This document shows, piece after piece, positions 60,736 through 64,000 of a stretch of DNA of 64,000 nt. How positions within the stretch are numbered: position 1 is the stretch's first letter; every line of letters begins with the position of its first letter. The DNA lies in contig CM038913.1 in the NCBI GenBank assembly GCA_021904315.1, positions 9,795,958-9,859,957 of the forward strand, read 5' to 3'. The position numbers were made by a program, and so were the translations under genes. The notes under the pieces were generated by a model. It did no database searches. It was given only the letters and a program-made list of their open reading frames with translations, and was not told the origin of the DNA. The stretch comes from Sphagnum magellanicum. Taxonomy: Eukaryota > Streptophyta > Sphagnopsida > Sphagnales > Sphagnaceae.

Positions 60736-62350
60736 AATGTGAAACTAGTTTTAGGATTCCACTCACAGACTGAATTCTTCAATCAGGTCCAGAAATTTCT
60801 GCAGCCCAGCAAGGCCAGATACATGATGGGTATGTTGCAAACTCAGGGTTTGCTGTTGCCTTCACCATGAAAAGATGGTTGGATGCAACAAGGCTGTGTT
60901 TCACACTGTATTGAAGCTGTGTGAAAACCTGGGGGCTTCAGTCCTTGAATGAAGAGCCATAAGGACAAAGGGACACTCAGTTATGCTTGCTCAACAGTAC
61001 TTCACAACACATTTCTGCAAAGAGTACAATCAGGTGATGGCAGACTTGCAGCTAACCTTGAACCAGTTGACAATGGTAGGGAGTGGACCTAGACAGGGCG
61101 AACTGCTCTCTTGAGTCAATAAAGCTGTGCCAATCACCAGCTTGTGACCTATTTTCAGAGCTGCAGCCACCCACAAAATCAAAGACATGTTCAACCATAC
61201 ACTTGAAGAAGTCATTTGAAACTTTTGAGCATTTGTGTGGCAATAACTCAAGGTGGCTTGCTCTGCTCCCTCATGATGTCAGGCCCCCCTATAGGATCCT
61301 TGAGAGTTTGAAAGGTAGATACCGAGGCCTAATTAAAGCTGTGACTAACAATAATGGTGCCCAGAGTTGACAACTTCTTTGCCAGCTCCTGCTGCTGAAG
61401 GTGCAAATCTGTTTGACATATGTGACCTTAAGATCCTCCAGTCTCTTCCCCCTTCCACTACAAATCAAGCTATTTTGTTAAAAAAAACATTATTTCATGA
61501 ACACACGCCAGACACACCTGAGCAGCTTCTCTGGGTAACAGCAACTAGTTTAGCCTCAACTCCTGTGATACTTGAGATGCAATCTTCAACTTTCTTGCTT
61601 GATCAATCAACATCTGCAGGCAAGGAAACAAAACCCACATGAACTGTGATCAAAGGTCAAATATACACTGCTCCATCACGTGTCATTTAAGACTTAACTC
61701 TTAAATCAAATCTTCAATTTTGCAAAACAACAAAAGCATAGTGCAGCAGAAATTTGAGCTGCAAGCTCTTCTGAAAGGAAAGACCACTAAGTATTTAAAA
61801 TGCAATTTTCAATAAGTGCCACTTTTGCAACAAAAAGTGAACACAAAAGACTAGTGAAGCATCGTTAATTTGAGCTGCAACAGCTCTTCCAAAGAGAAAG
61901 ACCTAAGTCTTAAATTCAATCTTCAATAGGCCTCTTTGCTGCTGCTGCAGCAGCAGCAGCAGGAAAGAGGACACAAAAAGCATACTGCAGCGTTTATTTG
62001 AGCTGCTGCAACTCTTCCAAACAGAAAGTCCCAAGTGTTAAATCCAAAATATTCAATAGGCGTCTTTACTGAAGCAAAAAAGAAAGAGGACACAAAGCAT
62101 AGAGTGCTGCTGCTCCTGCAGCAGCAAGCTCTTCCCATCCCAATTATCATCTAGGACAAAAAGCTTGCATTAACAACCCTATTGGAATCTTTTTTTCTCT
62201 CTAAAAAAGAAACAAAACTCCAGAGAGTAGCTAGAAGAGCAAAGAGTTAAGCTTCCAAACTGCATAAATCCAAATGAAAAGGATCACCTGGAGCTTGAAT
62301 TCTGGAGCCTGAACTGTGGATGCACCACGCATCTCTCTCCCTCTCCTCCC
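60736..62350 (-). promoter_or_regulatory. Upstream region/leader of the bHLH gene with tandem repeats
   Basis: It has a GC-richer promoter-like end near 62330-62360 (GA-rich on the minus strand). A candidate first exon (62332-62288: ATG, then RGASTVQAPEFKLQ, then a GTGAT donor) would make the gene longer if spliced in, but joining exons between it and 60735 could not be proved. Open frames at 61030-61251 and at about 61610 (MLIDQARKLKIASQ before a GTATC donor) are further exon candidates. Imperfect repeats occupy 61735-62140. Confidence 0.4.
61735..62140. repeat. Imperfect 116-128-base tandem repeats with CAG palindrome
   Basis: The word TTTGAGCTGC recurs at about 61754, 61870 and 61998. Each copy continues with CTCTTC..AA.GAAAG.CC.AA, TTAAA, TTCAATA, GAAAGAGGACACAAA-like and GCATA.TGCAGC-like words. 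A partial fourth copy ends with GCAGCAAGCTCTTCC near 62136. The middle copy carries the perfect 20-base palindrome GCTGCTGCTGCAGCAGCAGC at 61938-61957. Confidence 0.85.
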
Positions 62351-62399
62351 GCGGCACACACACAGAACAGAAGAAAAGCACCAAGAGAAAAAAAAACCC

Positions 62400-62530
62400 T
62401 AGAAATCAATAATAATAATTTTAATTTTAATTTTAATTTTAAATTAGTTAAATTTGAATTAAATTAAAAATAGAGCTCTTCTAGAGGCTACTTTTTACTA
62501 CAATAGTTACTACAGGGGCTGGCAGTGTTT
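62400..62530. other. AT-rich spacer with TTTTAA run
   Basis: A short TTTTAAT microsatellite-like run (about 62418-62450) lies beyond the bHLH upstream region. No other feature seen. Confidence 0.5.
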
Positions 62531-62830
62531 TTTTTTCTTTGTTTTTTTTCTGTTTTTTCTTTTTCCAATTTTGTGATTTAGCTGAAGTGGCGATTGTGGC
62601 GACTATCCATAAGATGATTTAGTCAGATTTGGCGACAAGAAAATATCAAAGTAAAAAAAAAAAACAATCTTGAGCATCCTTCTATAATTTTAGCTACTTG
62701 CTGGAACTTAGGATAAAATCTAGTTATTTTTATTAACAAAATTAGAGTTTTTTTTTCAAATTTTTTGTGACTTAAAAGACTTCAAAAAACACGAAATTTT
62801 TGCCATTTAATTTGCCCAAAATTGTAACAT
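62530..62830 (-). repeat. A-tailed dispersed repeat, copy 2 (inverted)
   Basis: On the minus strand the order AGCTAAAATTATAGAAGGATG, GTCGCCAAAT, ATCGCCACTTCAGCTAAA and an A-rich run matches the repeat at 23985-24290. This copy is longer between the first two words, so the two have diverged by insertions or deletions. Confidence 0.55.
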
Positions 62831-63029
62831 GTGCTGCTTCAACTCATGTCTGTCCAATAATGGATTAATTTTGAAGATAGACTCCACGCAGATTTTGTGG
62901 ACATTCTTCCCTATCCATCCATCCATTGACACAATATTCCATTCAGAATGGAATGTGATTAGATATGTAATTCCCATGTTTTTTTAAAGTACCCACTACC
63001 CAAGAAGAATAGAGTTATCCGTAAAGTAA

Positions 63030-63290
63030 GAGAAACACAGCACCAGAACCCTGAGTTTATCAGGATTCAATAGGGGATGAAACTCAAAAAACCACCCAAT
63101 TTTGGTTGTAAACTGAGTTTTATCTTGTCTTTCTTTTTTCCTGAGCGCCTGCACTGCTGCTACCTATGTTTCCACTGCCCCTGACTGTCCAATCACTATA
63201 ATTAGTCTCAAACCTTGTGCATTAAATGCTGATACTCAGCATTTCATACTTCATACTGAGATTTATTTTAAATGTCTTTACTTTGCAGAT
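63030..63290 (-). repeat. Dispersed hairpin-bearing repeat, copy 2 (inverted)
   Basis: It is the reverse-complement partner of 39690-40020. It has CAGCACCAGAACCCTGAG at one end, GATGAAACTCA, GTAAACTGAGTTTTATC, GAGCGCCTGC, CAGCAG-type words, the hairpin AAATGCTGATACTCAGCATTT (63224-63244), CATACTGAGATTT and AAATGTCTTTACTTTG at the other. The interior is shortened relative to copy 1. Confidence 0.7.
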
Positions 63291-64000
63291 ACCATTGAAA
63301 GAGGGGATAGGGGGTGAAAGGAGGCCCAAAGAGTGGGGCAATTCCCAAAATAAAAGGCCTACAATGAGGCAATTGTAGCTAAGTCTGGCCCCACAAATTG
63401 GGAATGTTACCCACTATGGGCTTTAACCCAATCATAAAAGCCCAAAGTGAACATTGTCATGAACTTAAATGTGTGTAGATGATGCACTGGAAGAGGTCAG
63501 TTAGTATGTGTTACTCCTTAAGAGTTGGGAGAGATTTTACAAAAGAGTGTTTTCACACCAAGTGTGTGGAATTGAAGTGTGGGAACATCAGCTCAAATTA
63601 TTGGATAGAAATTGTGGCCAAGTGCAATGAGTGGCCTACAATCATTAGTCACCTACACCTCAATAGCATTTCTATGACAAGAGTTCTAGTCTTAATCCAT
63701 TTAGGTAAGTCTAATGTAGGCTTATATTGGTTGGGTTTTGATTAGTCATAAAAATTCATTTAGTGTGAATGTGGTTTAGGTTATGTTGTGTCAGGGTGTC
63801 ATCGCGTCGCTTGTGCAATGGGACCCTTTTTTGTGTGTAGGTGTGTGTTGTTGTAGAAACTAAAAGCTAGCAAGTTAGTAGCAAGTATCAGGCTTGGTTA
63901 AATTTTGCACAAGCTTCTATAGCTTGCTATTGTAGGAGGTGTAACAAGTTGTTTGGGTGGTGGGTTTTTTTCTTTTGGCTTACTAATGTTTAAAGGTGAT
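63291..64000. other. Gene-free window end
   Basis: An 88-codon plus-strand open frame (63479-63745) has no recognisable motif and is not called. Nothing else stands out. Confidence 0.4.

Overview
The window is nuclear DNA of a land plant. Its genes have GT-AG introns, and three of the four host genes are plant-type (HDA5-like histone deacetylase, plastid CLPR1, plant bHLH with an ACT-like end); the fourth is a mitochondrial TIM23. The transposon fossils, above all a retroelement carrying a cytosine-methyltransferase domain and an OTU-type Helitron, remind me more of seedless plants (moss, lycophyte or fern) than of flowering plants. That is an impression, and the species is not identified. 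DNA between genes is strongly AT-rich; the genes and their leaders stand out by higher GC.

Region 1 (1-24.3 kb) is a gene-free repeat desert. I recognise a decayed CENP-B/pogo-like DNA transposon (about 1.6-2.9 kb), a retroelement fossil on the minus strand with zinc knuckle, retropepsin-like and DNA cytosine-methyltransferase parts (about 6.2-9.2 kb), two related composite repeats with CTAC microsatellite, tRNA-like SINE body and CACTA-like end (9.4-11.0 and 12.2-12.9 kb), a decayed LINE (about 18.2-22.3 kb), and a four-copy GTTCCC-rich repeat family (3.9 kb and three copies at 22.6-23.7 kb).

Region 2 (24.3-38.9 kb) is a gene island: HDA5-like histone deacetylase fused to a C-terminal YGSNM domain (+, 14 exons), CLPR1, an inactive subunit of the plastid Clp protease (+, 2 exons), and TIM23, a channel subunit of the inner-membrane protein import machinery (-, intronless). 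CLPR1 and TIM23 converge. The genes are ordinary housekeeping or regulatory loci of chromatin, plastid and mitochondrion and show no operon-like link.

Region 3 (38.9-57.7 kb) is repeat-rich: a foldback element, a dispersed repeat with a hairpin, a Helitron whose N-terminal part is inverted relative to its Rep/helicase part (42.0-45.6 kb), a coding-like fragment (47.3-47.6 kb), an LTR-like GC-rich island (48.0-48.6 kb), a very AT-rich block, and a second Helitron-type relic with OTU and replication-protein segments (53.4-55.4 kb).

Region 4 (57.8-62.5 kb) holds a bHLH transcription factor gene (-) with a tandemly repeated upstream region. Two dispersed repeats seen here (62.5-62.8 and 63.0-63.3 kb) have inverted partners at 24.0-24.3 and 39.7-40.0 kb. 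HDA5, CLPR1 and the bHLH gene all have tandem duplications in their upstream or leader DNA.
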